From the NCBI GenBank assembly GCA_938048165.1, contig CALIBP010000035.1:1-51568 (forward strand): DNA of 51,568 bases. The letters are read 5' to 3'. The DNA comes from an uncultured Alphaproteobacteria bacterium. GTDB taxonomy: Bacteria > Pseudomonadota > Alphaproteobacteria > MPNO01 > UBA2964. Every line of letters begins with the position of its first letter. Positions within the stretch are counted from its first letter, which is position 1. Positions 8,893 to 17,330 of the stretch are shown here, one piece after another. The position numbers and the translations under genes are program-made. The notes under the pieces were generated by a model, which made no database searches, was not told the DNA's origin, and worked only from the letters and a program-made list of their open reading frames with translations.

Positions 8893-9534
8893 CTAATCTG
8901 CCTTCGTGACAGCAGTGACGACATATAACGGGTCGGTCTCGCCGGGGTTCGGCGAGATGTTTTCGAATTGAGGAGCTTCGAAGCCACCGGATTCATTGAA
9001 GTAATACCCAACCAGCTTGGCGTGCCCTATGTCATCCATCTGGTGCCATAACGCGATGGCTTTGGTGGGAAAACATCTGTTGGAGAAGGAGACGATACAG
9101 CGACTACCGGGTCGCAGGACGCGAGCAATTTCACCAAAGACATGAACCGGGTGAATCAGATACTGCACCGAAACCGTGATCATACAGCCATCGAACGAGT
9201 TGTCGGCGATCGGCAGGGTTGGGTTGTTGCTGAGATTATGGACCAGCCGTTCGGTCAGCTGTTTATTGTCATCAAGCTCAACCTGGTTCATGCCGACTCC
9301 GGTGACACTCTTATACTCAACATCCCAGGGCAGGTGGGACACACAGCTCGACATCAGGTCAAGGATGTCGCCGCCAGCTGGCAGATGTTCGCGGAAATAG
9401 TCGTTTAGCGCGGCACAGGCAGGATCATCAATATGGGTAACGAGACGTGGCTGCTCATAAAAAATACCGTCATCACTCTCATCGGCCCGCAGAAAGTGCT
9501 CGGGCTGAAGTTGATCACTACTGTCTTCCGTCAT
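8893..9534 (-). CDS. Class I SAM-dependent methyltransferase-like protein
   Basis: A 213-aa protein with a Methyltransferase_11-type fold: LPIADNSFDGC (motif II/post-I area) and the helix-turn VFGEIARVLRPGSRCIVSFSN are clear. Motif I is degenerate, reading ILDLMSSCVSHLP (from about residue 57) rather than the glycine-rich DxGxG, so SAM binding may be weakened or different. The ATG at 9534 is chosen because it lies four bases after the upstream dioxygenase stop; the longer frame would overlap that gene. The substrate is unknown; genes on either side suggest a lipid or small-acid role. Confidence 0.8.
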   Translation of the reverse strand: MTEDSSDQLQPEHFLRADESDDGIFYEQPRLVTHIDDPACAALNDYFREHLPAGGDILDLMSSCVSHLPWDVEYKSVTGVGMNQVELDDNKQLTERLVHNLSNNPTLPIADNSFDGCMITVSVQYLIHPVHVFGEIARVLRPGSRCIVSFSNRCFPTKAIALWHQMDDIGHAKLVGYYFNESGGFEAPQFENISPNPGETDPLYVVTAVTKAD

Positions 9535-9538
9535 GACG

Positions 9539-10420
9539 TTATTGCGCCGCAGCGACGTGAAACGGTGGTTCGCCAGCGAGGACCGGGTGTTCATCCTCAA
9601 GTGTAATCCGGCGTAGCATCCGGCGTTCATCGCGCGGGAAGTCTGTCCGGGCATGAACAGAACAGCGATTGTCCCACATCATGATATCGCCGGGCCGCCA
9701 TTTATGTTCATAGACGAATTCTGGTTTGCTCTGATGTTCAAACAGAAAATCGAGTAGCTCACGGCTTTCTTCCGGACTGACATCGAGGATTTCCTCGGTC
9801 ATCAGCTCGCTGACAAAGAGCGCTGAACGCCCGGTTTCAGGATGTTTACGAAACACCGGATGGGCAAAATGCGGATGAACGCTTTTGTCATAGCTGTCAG
9901 CGGTTTTGTGCTGATTGCCGTAATCATAGATATGCAGCGCTTTTTTGGTGCCGATGCGGTGCTTGATGTCCTCCGGCAGGGTTTCAGCGGCTTTGTAGCT
10001 GTTGGAAAACAGCGTGTTGCCGCCATGTTCCGGAATATCAATGGCGTATAGAAGTGTCGCTTTAAGCGGGTTTTCATAATACGGCGTATCCGAATGGAAC
10101 ATCATTTCGCCATCAGGCAGGGTACCGATAGGCTTGCCGTTTTCCCGGACATTGGTGATCAACATCAGCGCGTTGCTGGCTTTTTGCTCATGTTCTGTCG
10201 CTGTTGATTGATGGCGAACGGCGATCTTGCCGAAATTGGCGGCATAGGCCTGCTGTTGATCCAAAGTCAGGTCCTGATCCCGAACCAGGACGATAATGTG
10301 GTCATACCAGGCCTGTTCAATGGCTTTCACGACATCGGGGGTGAGAGGTTCCCGTAGGTCTACACCGAGGATCTCCGCACCGATGGCATCGCAGATTGGC
10401 CTAATTTCAAAATCAGTCAT
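9539..10420 (-). CDS. TauD/TfdA family dioxygenase
   Basis: A 293-aa Fe(II)/2-oxoglutarate dioxygenase. Iron ligands are His109-x-Asp111 (FHSDTPY) and His256 (SVHART); Arg271 in RMLRRIT is the likely 2-oxoglutarate anchor. It belongs to a different subgroup from most paralogues here: FHSD and HARTDF replace WHSD and the HLAC-type distal motif. Its closest relative in the window by eye is the product of 17331-18173. It is first in a minus-strand operon with the methyltransferase (4-base gap) and aas (6-base gap), and divergent from the dioxygenase gene at 10577. Confidence 0.93.
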   Translation of the reverse strand: MTDFEIRPICDAIGAEILGVDLREPLTPDVVKAIEQAWYDHIIVLVRDQDLTLDQQQAYAANFGKIAVRHQSTATEHEQKASNALMLITNVRENGKPIGTLPDGEMMFHSDTPYYENPLKATLLYAIDIPEHGGNTLFSNSYKAAETLPEDIKHRIGTKKALHIYDYGNQHKTADSYDKSVHPHFAHPVFRKHPETGRSALFVSELMTEEILDVSPEESRELLDFLFEHQSKPEFVYEHKWRPGDIMMWDNRCSVHARTDFPRDERRMLRRITLEDEHPVLAGEPPFHVAAAQ

Positions 10421-10452
10421 GCCCGCACCTGTATTCTGTAATTTTTATGATT

Positions 10453-10548
10453 GAACGCCATTGACGTTCGGAACTCAAGCTATCTGTGGTCCAATTGACG
10501 CCCCTTCGGACGGGGCGTAGAGTCTTGCAAAGTGCTAAAAAAAAGCAC
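10453..10548. promoter_or_regulatory. Divergent intergenic region with three small inverted repeats
   Basis: The 156 bases between two divergent dioxygenase genes hold three hairpin-capable repeats: GAACG/CGTTC (10453-10469), ACGCCCC/GGGGCGT (10498-10518) and GTGCT/AGCAC around a run of seven A (10532-10548). Both promoters must lie here. I could not assign a convincing -35/-10 pair, so the regulatory role is inferred from position. Confidence 0.4.
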
Positions 10549-10563
10549 AATCCAGGGCTTTGC

Positions 10564-10571
10564 GAAGGAGG
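10564..10571 (+). promoter_or_regulatory. Ribosome-binding site fixing the start at 10577
   Basis: GAAGGAGG lies five bases before the ATG at 10577. This near-perfect Shine-Dalgarno sequence excludes the longer frame beginning at 10532. Confidence 0.85.
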
Positions 10572-10576
10572 CGGTG

Positions 10577-11428
10577 ATGGAGGTAACGCGTCTATCCGAT
10601 GCGCTCGGGGCACATGTGTCCGGTGTCGATCTCGGCGATGTCGATGGTGATACCATAGACAAGATTCGAGACGCTTTTCACGAACATCAGATATTGCTGT
10701 TTCGGGATCAGGATATCTCGATAGAACAGCATATCGCGTTCAGCAGGAATTTCGGCCCGTTGGAAGTGCATATTTCCAGGGATAGTCTGCACGATGACCA
10801 CGAAGAGATCCTGCTGGTCTCCAACAAGAAAGAAAACGGCAAATATGTCGGTGTCGAGAATGCCGGGGATTCGTGGCATTCAGACTTGTCCTATATGCCG
10901 GAACCCAGCCTCGGCTCGCTACTATACGCGCTGGAAGTCTCGGAAATTGGTGGTGATACCGAATGGCTCAATATGTATGACGCCTATGACACGCTGCCTG
11001 AAGAAACCAAACAGCGGATTGAAGGCCTTAAAGCCCGGCACAGCTTTAATCGCTATAAGAACAGCCGTATTGGCGTGCCGACACAGCGTCAGGAGGGGGG
11101 TAAGGAGCGCTATGAGAAGCTCAGCCCGCCAGATGTGTTTCATCCGGTTGCGCGGACACACCCGGAGACTGGCCGCAAGGCGCTTTATGTCTCGCCACGC
11201 TTTACCCTAGGAATCCTCGACGGATCAGAGGATGAAGCGCAGGACCTGCTTGATGAGCTGATTGAACACGCGACGCAGCGGAAATTCGTCTATCACCATG
11301 AATGGAAGGTCGGCGACCTGATCATGTGGGACAATCGTTGTACGCTGCATTTGGCTTGCCGGGGGATACCTGAAGATCAGGTGCGTCATATGCATCGCAC
11401 GACCATATCTGGCGATGTACCGTTTTAA
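10577..11428 (+). CDS. TauD/TfdA family dioxygenase
   Basis: A 283-aa Fe(II)/2-oxoglutarate dioxygenase with the iron site His101-x-Asp103 (WHSDLSY) and His258 (CTLHLAC), plus Arg274 in RHMHRTT. The start is fixed by the strong GAAGGAGG site. The product begins MEVTRLSDALGAHVSG, in register with the next gene's MQINPLSDVLGAEVIG, and the two are clear tandem paralogues separated by 12 bases. It probably opens the plus-strand run that continues into glyoxalase and the UbiD genes. Confidence 0.94.
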   Translation: MEVTRLSDALGAHVSGVDLGDVDGDTIDKIRDAFHEHQILLFRDQDISIEQHIAFSRNFGPLEVHISRDSLHDDHEEILLVSNKKENGKYVGVENAGDSWHSDLSYMPEPSLGSLLYALEVSEIGGDTEWLNMYDAYDTLPEETKQRIEGLKARHSFNRYKNSRIGVPTQRQEGGKERYEKLSPPDVFHPVARTHPETGRKALYVSPRFTLGILDGSEDEAQDLLDELIEHATQRKFVYHHEWKVGDLIMWDNRCTLHLACRGIPEDQVRHMHRTTISGDVPF

Positions 11429-11440
11429 TGGGGTTTGACC

Positions 11441-12292
11441 ATGCAGATTAATCCGCTTTCTGATGTTCTGGGCGCCGAGGTCATCGGTATTGATGTCGGC
11501 AACCTTGATGAGGTGACCTTCGATAAGGTTCATGAGGCATTTCTGGAACATCATGTGCTGGTATTCCGGGATCAGAACCTGCCACCGGAAAGACAGGTGG
11601 CTTTCGCCCAGCGGTTCGGTGAACTGGATGTCCATATCCAAAAGGACAATAAGCACTCAGGACATGAGGCTATTCAAGTTCTCTCAAACAAGAAGGTGAA
11701 CGGTGAATATATCGGCTCACCATCGGCGGGTGATGCCTGGCATTCGGATCTGTCCTACACCGATATTCCGACGCTCTGTACCATGCTTTATGCCATGGAA
11801 ATTCCGGAAGTTGGTGGTGATACCGAATGGTCCAACATGTACCGCGCCTATGACACGTTGTCGGAGGAGATGAAACAGCGGCTCGACGGGCTGCATGCTC
11901 GACATACCTTTAACCGTTTTCGTAACCCACGGGTAGAAGTCCCAGAAATATATAAAGGAATAGGAAAAGAGCGATACGCAGATATTGCGCCGCCGGACGC
12001 AGTTCACCCGCTTGTCAGGACGCATCCCGAAACTGGTCGCAAGGCTCTCTATCTATCCGAACGCTTTACGATCGGGATTGAAGAATTAGAGGAGGAGGAA
12101 GGTCAGGCACTGATGGATGAATTGATTGCGCATCAGAAACAGCGCGACTTCATCTATCGTCATAAATGGAGCCTCCATGACCTGACAATCTGGGATAATC
12201 GCTGCCTGATCCATCTTGCCTGTGGTGGTGTGCCCGAAGGACAAATTCGACACATGCATCGCGTCATCGTTCGTGGTGACAAACCTTACTGA
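11441..12292 (+). CDS. TauD/TfdA family dioxygenase
   Basis: A 283-aa paralogue of the preceding gene, with His101-x-Asp103 (WHSDLSY), His258 (CLIHLAC) and Arg274 (RHMHRV). The ATG at 11441 is preferred over a TTG six bases upstream because it aligns with the paralogue start; the ribosome-binding site (TGGGG) is weak, consistent with coupling to the gene 12 bases upstream. The residues after the distal His (CGGVPEG versus CRGIPED) and the C-terminus (GDKPY) differ slightly between the two, so substrate preference may have diverged. Confidence 0.94.
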   Translation: MQINPLSDVLGAEVIGIDVGNLDEVTFDKVHEAFLEHHVLVFRDQNLPPERQVAFAQRFGELDVHIQKDNKHSGHEAIQVLSNKKVNGEYIGSPSAGDAWHSDLSYTDIPTLCTMLYAMEIPEVGGDTEWSNMYRAYDTLSEEMKQRLDGLHARHTFNRFRNPRVEVPEIYKGIGKERYADIAPPDAVHPLVRTHPETGRKALYLSERFTIGIEELEEEEGQALMDELIAHQKQRDFIYRHKWSLHDLTIWDNRCLIHLACGGVPEGQIRHMHRVIVRGDKPY

Positions 12293-12317
12293 CCCATAAC
12301 TCCAGGAGAGATCGAGA

Positions 12318-12743
12318 ATGGCTGATGAGAGACTTCCATCCACAAAACCCCGTATCCGACACACGATGCTGCGGGTAAAAGACCTCGACCGGTCGGTAAA
12401 ATTCTATTCCGAGGTCATGGGCATGCAGGAATTCCGCCGTAATGAGAATGAAGGTGGTAAATACACTGTCGTCTTCATGGGGTTTGGCGATGAGAATACC
12501 GATCCGGCGATTGAATTGACTTATAACTGGGGTCAGGATGATGGCTATGAGGTGGGAACAGGCTTTGGCCACGTCGCCATTGGCTATCCGGATATCTATG
12601 AAATCTGCGCAAAGGTTGAGGCGTTTGGCATGGAAGTGCCGCGGCCGCCTGGTCCGCTGAAACATTCAGGTCCGAACGGACCGGTTATCGCCTTTATCCG
12701 TGATCCAGACGGCTATTCCATCGAACTTGGCCAGCGCGCCTGA
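12318..12743 (+). CDS. gloA: Lactoylglutathione lyase (glyoxalase I)
   Basis: A 141-aa glyoxalase I, which turns the methylglyoxal-glutathione hemithioacetal into S-lactoylglutathione. All four metal ligands of the GloA family are in place: His15 (HTMLRV), Glu66 (IELTYNWG), His85 (GHVAIG) and Glu136 (YSIELG). The sequence lines up with Escherichia coli GloA along its whole length (a single VOC module pair, no fusion). AGGAGAG precedes the ATG. Lying between dioxygenases and decarboxylases, it may detoxify 2-oxoaldehydes made by this catabolic cluster, though housekeeping use is equally possible. Confidence 0.94.
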   Translation: MADERLPSTKPRIRHTMLRVKDLDRSVKFYSEVMGMQEFRRNENEGGKYTVVFMGFGDENTDPAIELTYNWGQDDGYEVGTGFGHVAIGYPDIYEICAKVEAFGMEVPRPPGPLKHSGPNGPVIAFIRDPDGYSIELGQRA

Positions 12744-12755
12744 ACCCCAATTTCC

Positions 12756-12759
12756 GGAG
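12756..12759 (+). promoter_or_regulatory. Ribosome-binding site fixing the start at 12766
   Basis: GGAG sits six bases before the ATG at 12766. It supports this start over one at 12700, which would overlap the glyoxalase gene by 44 bases. Confidence 0.7.
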
Positions 12760-12765
12760 TCTGAA

Positions 12766-14250
12766 ATGGCCGAAACAGCGCCGAGGAAAGCAATCCATGT
12801 AAGTAATGAACATAGATTTGCCTATCAGGATCTGCGTGACTGGCTTGTAGAGGCTGAAAGACTCGGTGAGCTTGAGGTGATCACCGGCGCGAGTTGGGAA
12901 GAGGATATCGGCATGGCGGCGACCGTTGCCAAATACCGCGATGGCTCGCCTGCCTTGTTGTTTGATGAGGTTCCCGGCTGTGCCAAGGGTTTCCGGGTGT
13001 TGTGTAACTTTTTTGGTGGTAAACGTAAGAATCTGACGCTGGGCTTTCCCGAGCATCTTAACAAGGTCGAACTCTCCGAAGCCTGGGCCGGTGTCTATTC
13101 CCATGAACAGCGGGCACTGATTCCGCCGGTTTATGTCGATGATGGGCCAGTGTTCGAGAACATTATGACCGGCGATGATATAGATGTGCTCGCCTTCCCA
13201 TCCCCCATGTGGCACGAGGACGATGGTGGCCGCTATATCGGAACTGGCACCTATAATGTCACGCAAGACCCCGATACCGGCTGGTATAACCTAGGTTGCT
13301 ACCGGGTCATGGTGATCGACGACAAGACGGTTGCCTATAACTCGGCCCCTGGAAAACATGGCCGCATTCATCATGAAAAACACATCGCAAAAGGCGAGAA
13401 GATGCCCGTCGTCATGGTGGTTGGTGGTGAACCGCTGGCCTTCCTGCTCGGTGGCTATGAAGTGCCGTCCGGAGTCAGCGAGTTCGACGTGATGGGTGGC
13501 CTGCGGGGTAAACCCATCGAGCTGGTTCGTGGTAAGGAAACCGGGCTGCCGTTTCCGGCGGATGCCGAGATCGTCATCGAGGGCTGGGTCGATCCAAATG
13601 AGGTTGTTCCTGAAGGACCATTTGGTGATTGGTGCGGCAGCTATACTGAACCGGGGCGTGTAAGGCCAAAATGCGACGTTGCGGCAATCTATTACCGCAA
13701 TGACCCGATTATACTGGGCTTTCCCCCACAGCATTTGCCGGATGAGTTCTCGCGGTTTCGGGCGATTACCCGGTCGGCACTGATGAAACGCAATATCGAA
13801 GCTGCCGGTGTGCCGGATATTCATCAGGTTTGGTGCCATGAGGTGGGCGGCTCGCGGATGTTGACCGGGGTGTCGATCAAGGCGCGCTATCCTGGCCATG
13901 CGACCCAGGCGGGCCATATTGCGAGCCAGTGTCATGCCGGTGCCTATGCCGGTAAGTGGGTCATTGTCACCGATGAAGATATCGATGTGACTGATCTGGA
14001 AGAGCTGATCTGGGCGGCGCTTATGTGCTGCGATCCAGCCACAGAGATGGATATCATCAAGAATGCCTGGACCTCCAACGCGGACCCAAGGCTGCATCCC
14101 GAGGAGAAAGCGAAGGGAAATGTCACGAATTCCCGCCTGATCATTGATGCCACCAAGCCGTACCACTGGGCGGATCGCTTCCCGAAATCAACCAAGCCCA
14201 AACCTGAAGTGTTGGAGGCGGCCCGTAAAAAATTTGGGCATCTCGCGTAA
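12766..14250 (+). CDS. UbiD-family prenylated-FMN (de)carboxylase
   Basis: A 494-aa UbiD-family enzyme, normal for the family. These enzymes use prenylated FMN made by UbiX to remove or add CO2 on aromatic, heteroaromatic or unsaturated acids. Visible signatures are FGGKRKNLTLGFP (84-96), GGRYIGTGTYN (154-164), the acidic AEIVIEG segment (about 267-273) and EGPFGDW at 283-289. It stands nine bases before a near-copy, with dioxygenases upstream and SDRs downstream, which argues for an aromatic-acid pathway rather than ubiquinone synthesis. UbiX is not in the window. The substrate is unknown. Confidence 0.93.
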   Translation: MAETAPRKAIHVSNEHRFAYQDLRDWLVEAERLGELEVITGASWEEDIGMAATVAKYRDGSPALLFDEVPGCAKGFRVLCNFFGGKRKNLTLGFPEHLNKVELSEAWAGVYSHEQRALIPPVYVDDGPVFENIMTGDDIDVLAFPSPMWHEDDGGRYIGTGTYNVTQDPDTGWYNLGCYRVMVIDDKTVAYNSAPGKHGRIHHEKHIAKGEKMPVVMVVGGEPLAFLLGGYEVPSGVSEFDVMGGLRGKPIELVRGKETGLPFPADAEIVIEGWVDPNEVVPEGPFGDWCGSYTEPGRVRPKCDVAAIYYRNDPIILGFPPQHLPDEFSRFRAITRSALMKRNIEAAGVPDIHQVWCHEVGGSRMLTGVSIKARYPGHATQAGHIASQCHAGAYAGKWVIVTDEDIDVTDLEELIWAALMCCDPATEMDIIKNAWTSNADPRLHPEEKAKGNVTNSRLIIDATKPYHWADRFPKSTKPKPEVLEAARKKFGHLA

Positions 14251-14259
14251 GGAAATAAT

Positions 14260-15753
14260 ATGGCTGAAACCCAGGCTCCTGCTGCCAATGACCGCGATCA
14301 TAATCTGCGCCATGCCCTGGTCTATCAGGATTTGCGTGACTGGATTGCCGAGGCTGACCGGCTTGGCGAGTTACGGGATGTAAAAGGGGCGAGTTGGGAA
14401 CAGGATATCGGTCTCGCCTGTACGGTCGTGAAATATGACGAAGACGCGCCGGTCCTGTTGTTTGACGACATCCCGGGTGTGAAGCCGGGTTTTCGCGTAT
14501 TGGCAAATTTCTTTGGTGGCAAGCGTAAGAATATGACACTGGGATTTCCGACCAATCTATCGAAAGTCGAGCTGTCGGATGCCTGGGCAGAGGTTTATTC
14601 GCATGATCAGCAATCGTTGATCCCGCCGGTGTTCGTGGAAGACGGTCCGGTTTTTGAGAACATCCAGATGGGTAATGATGTCGATATCGATCAGTTTCCA
14701 TCACCGATTTGGCATGAAGGCGATGGCGGGCGATATATCGGGACGGGGAGCTACAACGTCACAACCGATCCGGACACTGGCTGGCTCAACCTCGGATGCT
14801 ACCGGATCATGGCGAAGGATTCAAAGACGGTTGCATTTAACACGGGGCTCGGCAAACACGGCCGCATCCATTTTGAGAAAAACGCCGCGAAGGGCGAAAA
14901 AACACCGGTCGTGATGGTCATTGGCGGTGATCCGATGACCTTTATCATGGGCGGTTATGAAGTACCGTCGGGTGTCAGCGAGTATGACGTTGTTGGCGGC
15001 CTGCGGGGCAAACCCATTGAATTGGTGCGCGGCAAGATTACAGGCCTGCCATTTCCAGCCAATGCTGAAATCGTCCTCGAAGGTTATGTTGATCCGGAAG
15101 TGGAAGTCCCGGAGGGGCCATTTGGCGATTGGTGTGGCAGCTACACGGAGAGCGGCCGGCGGCGTCCGAAATGTGATATCGTCGCGGTCTATCATCGTGA
15201 TGATCCTATTATCCTCGGCTTTCCGCCGCAAAGCCTGCCAGATGAATATTCCCGGTTTCGTTCAATAACGAGGTCTGCTCTGTTACGACATGCGGTGAAT
15301 GCGGCCGGTGTGCCTGACGTCAAAGCGGTCTGGTGTCATGAGGTTGGCGGCTCGCACATGCTGACCGGTATCTCTATTACGCAGAGATATCCCGGCCATT
15401 CGACGCAGGCGGCGCAGATCGCGGCACAATGCCAGTCCGGTGCCTACGCCGGGAAATGGGTGATCGTGACGGATGATGATGTCGATGTTGCAGATCTTGA
15501 GGAGCTTATCTGGGCCGCTCTGATGAGGTGCGATCCGGTGAATGATATCGATTTTATCAAATATGGCTGGACGTCGTTTGCCGATCCCAGGGTCGATCCG
15601 GAAGAGCGAGCCAAAGGGAATATCACCAATTCGCGGATGATCATCGATGCCTGCCGTCCGTTTCACTGGAAGGACGATTTCAACAAATCAACCAAACCGT
15701 CAGAGGAGTTGCTGACGATGGCACGGGAGAAATACGGGTATTTGCTCGACTGA
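14260..15753 (+). CDS. UbiD-family prenylated-FMN (de)carboxylase (tandem paralogue)
   Basis: A 497-aa enzyme very similar along its whole length to the preceding one: VYQDLRDW, FGGKRKNMTLGFP, GGRYIGTGSYN, AEIVLEG and EGPFGDWCGSY (about 285-295). An AAGGAAA ribosome-binding site precedes the ATG. The pair looks like a recent tandem duplication. The two copies may form a hetero-oligomer or serve related substrates; nothing in the active-site stretch looks broken in either. Its stop is followed by 32 bases and an SDR gene on the same strand. Confidence 0.93.
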   Translation: MAETQAPAANDRDHNLRHALVYQDLRDWIAEADRLGELRDVKGASWEQDIGLACTVVKYDEDAPVLLFDDIPGVKPGFRVLANFFGGKRKNMTLGFPTNLSKVELSDAWAEVYSHDQQSLIPPVFVEDGPVFENIQMGNDVDIDQFPSPIWHEGDGGRYIGTGSYNVTTDPDTGWLNLGCYRIMAKDSKTVAFNTGLGKHGRIHFEKNAAKGEKTPVVMVIGGDPMTFIMGGYEVPSGVSEYDVVGGLRGKPIELVRGKITGLPFPANAEIVLEGYVDPEVEVPEGPFGDWCGSYTESGRRRPKCDIVAVYHRDDPIILGFPPQSLPDEYSRFRSITRSALLRHAVNAAGVPDVKAVWCHEVGGSHMLTGISITQRYPGHSTQAAQIAAQCQSGAYAGKWVIVTDDDVDVADLEELIWAALMRCDPVNDIDFIKYGWTSFADPRVDPEERAKGNITNSRMIIDACRPFHWKDDFNKSTKPSEELLTMAREKYGYLLD

Positions 15754-15785
15754 TACCGATGGTCGGACAAGGGAAGAGGGAGAAC

Positions 15786-16550
15786 ATGATGGGACAGCTA
15801 GAGGGCAAAGTCGCCGTGGTGACGGGCGGCGCACTGGGGATCGGCGCCGCTTATTGCAAACGCCTTGCGGAAGAGGGCGCCAAGGTTGTTATTGCCGATC
15901 TTGAAGATGCCAGCAGCGTTGTTGGCGTGATTGAACAGGCCGGCGGTGAAGCGATCTTTGTGGAGACGGATGTCGCCAACGAAGCCGCCAACATGAATAT
16001 GGCCGCCAAGGCGGTGGAAGCCTTTGGTCGGCTCGACATTCTGGTCGCCAATGCCGGGCTCTATACGCATCTGCGACGGGGACCGTCATTGGAGGAAACC
16101 GTCGATGAATGGGATGCGGTTTATAACGTCAATATCAAGGGCGTTTGGCTCGGCGCCAAAGCCTGTATCCCAGAAATGAAGAAGAACGGTTACGGCAAGA
16201 TTATCAATATCGCCTCGACGGCGGCTTTTCAGGGCACGCCGGGGATTACACGTTATGCGGCCTCGAAGGCTGCTGTGGTCGGCATCACGCGCTCAATGGC
16301 GCGCGAATATGGTGATGACGGTATTCGTATTAATGCCATCGCACCGGGGCCGATTGAGACAGAAACCGGTAAGCAATATGAAACCGAAGAAAGTATCAAA
16401 CGTCGCTTGGCGAGCGGCAAAAAGCGCGCATTGGGTCGCAATGGTATGCCTGCCGACGTTCTTGGGTTATGTGTGTTTCTATCGTCGCCAAAGAGCGATT
16501 TTATGAGTGGTCAAACGGTCGTCGTCGATGGCGGCGGCACGATGTGGTGA
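15786..16550 (+). CDS. SDR-family oxidoreductase
   Basis: A 254-aa classical short-chain dehydrogenase/reductase using NAD(P). The cofactor motif TGGALGIG is at residues 13-20 and NAG at 89-91. The catalytic residues Ser144, Tyr157 and Lys161 are in IASTAAF and YAASK. An acidic Asp38 after strand beta2 (VVIADLE) favours NAD over NADP. GGGAG at 15778-15782 supports the ATG at 15786 or the adjacent ATG at 15789 over the upstream one at 15759. It is followed 15 bases later by a paralogue. Its likely role is alcohol/ketone interconversion on an intermediate of the cluster. Confidence 0.92.
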   Translation: MMGQLEGKVAVVTGGALGIGAAYCKRLAEEGAKVVIADLEDASSVVGVIEQAGGEAIFVETDVANEAANMNMAAKAVEAFGRLDILVANAGLYTHLRRGPSLEETVDEWDAVYNVNIKGVWLGAKACIPEMKKNGYGKIINIASTAAFQGTPGITRYAASKAAVVGITRSMAREYGDDGIRINAIAPGPIETETGKQYETEESIKRRLASGKKRALGRNGMPADVLGLCVFLSSPKSDFMSGQTVVVDGGGTMW

Positions 16551-16565
16551 GAAAGGGTTAGATTG

Positions 16566-17327
16566 ATGGCGAGACTGGACGGACGTGTAGCGATTGTAAC
16601 AGGTGGCGCGCGGAGTATTGGCGCAGCCTTTGCCAAGGGCCTGGCGGCAGAAGGCGCCAGGGTGGTGATCGCTGATCTCGACTCGGCAGAGGAAACGCTT
16701 GGCATTATCAAGCAGGCTGGCGGCGAGGCGATGGCTGTCAAAACCGATGTCACCAACGAAACCAGTTGCGAGGAAATGGTCGCCAAAGCCGTTGAGGCCT
16801 ATGGCAAGCTGGATATTCTTGTTGCCAATGCCGGGCTGTGGGTCCATCTCGAACGCCAGGAAGCCACCGAAATCGATGTCGATACCTGGGAAAAGGTGAT
16901 GTCGGTTAATGTGAAGGGTGTGTGGCTGTCGGCCAAGGCGGCGATCCCGGCAATGCTGAAAAACGAATACGGCAAGATCATCACCGTGGCCTCGACGAGG
17001 GCGATGAAGGGCGGCGCTGGCATGCTGCATTATGACACCAGCAAGGGTGCTGTTATCGGCATGACTCGCTCACTGGCCCGGGAATACGGCCCGTCAGGTA
17101 TTTGCGCCAATGTCATTGCGCCGGGTGCGACTGATACCGAAATCAGTCAGGCTCTTGCAACGGACACCCAGAAAGAACGCCGCGTCGCAAGCGCACAGGC
17201 GCGGGCGATTAAGCGTGCGGAAGAACCCGATGATTTGGTCGGCGCCTGTGTACATCTGGCCGCGCCCGAAAGCGATTTCATGTCTGGGCAGACGCTGGTC
17301 GTCGATGGTGGCGCTATCGTCTGGTAA
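16566..17327 (+). CDS. SDR-family oxidoreductase (tandem paralogue)
   Basis: A 253-aa classical SDR with Ser143, Tyr156 and Lys160 (YDTSK) and NAG at 88-90. The glycine-rich motif reads TGGARSIG (12-19), with Ser where the second conserved Gly is usual; the rest of the Rossmann fold looks intact. AAAGGG lies eight bases before the ATG at 16566; a TTG codon directly before it is not needed. It is clearly related to the preceding gene, including LDILVANAGL and the C-terminal MSGQTLVVDGG. It is convergent with the dioxygenase gene at 17331. Confidence 0.92.
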   Translation: MARLDGRVAIVTGGARSIGAAFAKGLAAEGARVVIADLDSAEETLGIIKQAGGEAMAVKTDVTNETSCEEMVAKAVEAYGKLDILVANAGLWVHLERQEATEIDVDTWEKVMSVNVKGVWLSAKAAIPAMLKNEYGKIITVASTRAMKGGAGMLHYDTSKGAVIGMTRSLAREYGPSGICANVIAPGATDTEISQALATDTQKERRVASAQARAIKRAEEPDDLVGACVHLAAPESDFMSGQTLVVDGGAIVW

Positions 17328-17330
17328 CGC

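Noticed and set aside
9535-9654. Longer start for the methyltransferase-like gene (9654)
   Set aside because: It would overlap the upstream dioxygenase by more than 110 bases, and the first 40 residues do not resemble a methyltransferase.
13291-14166. 291-aa minus-strand frame opposite the first UbiD gene
   Set aside because: It is a shadow of the UbiD coding strand and has no recognisable domain.
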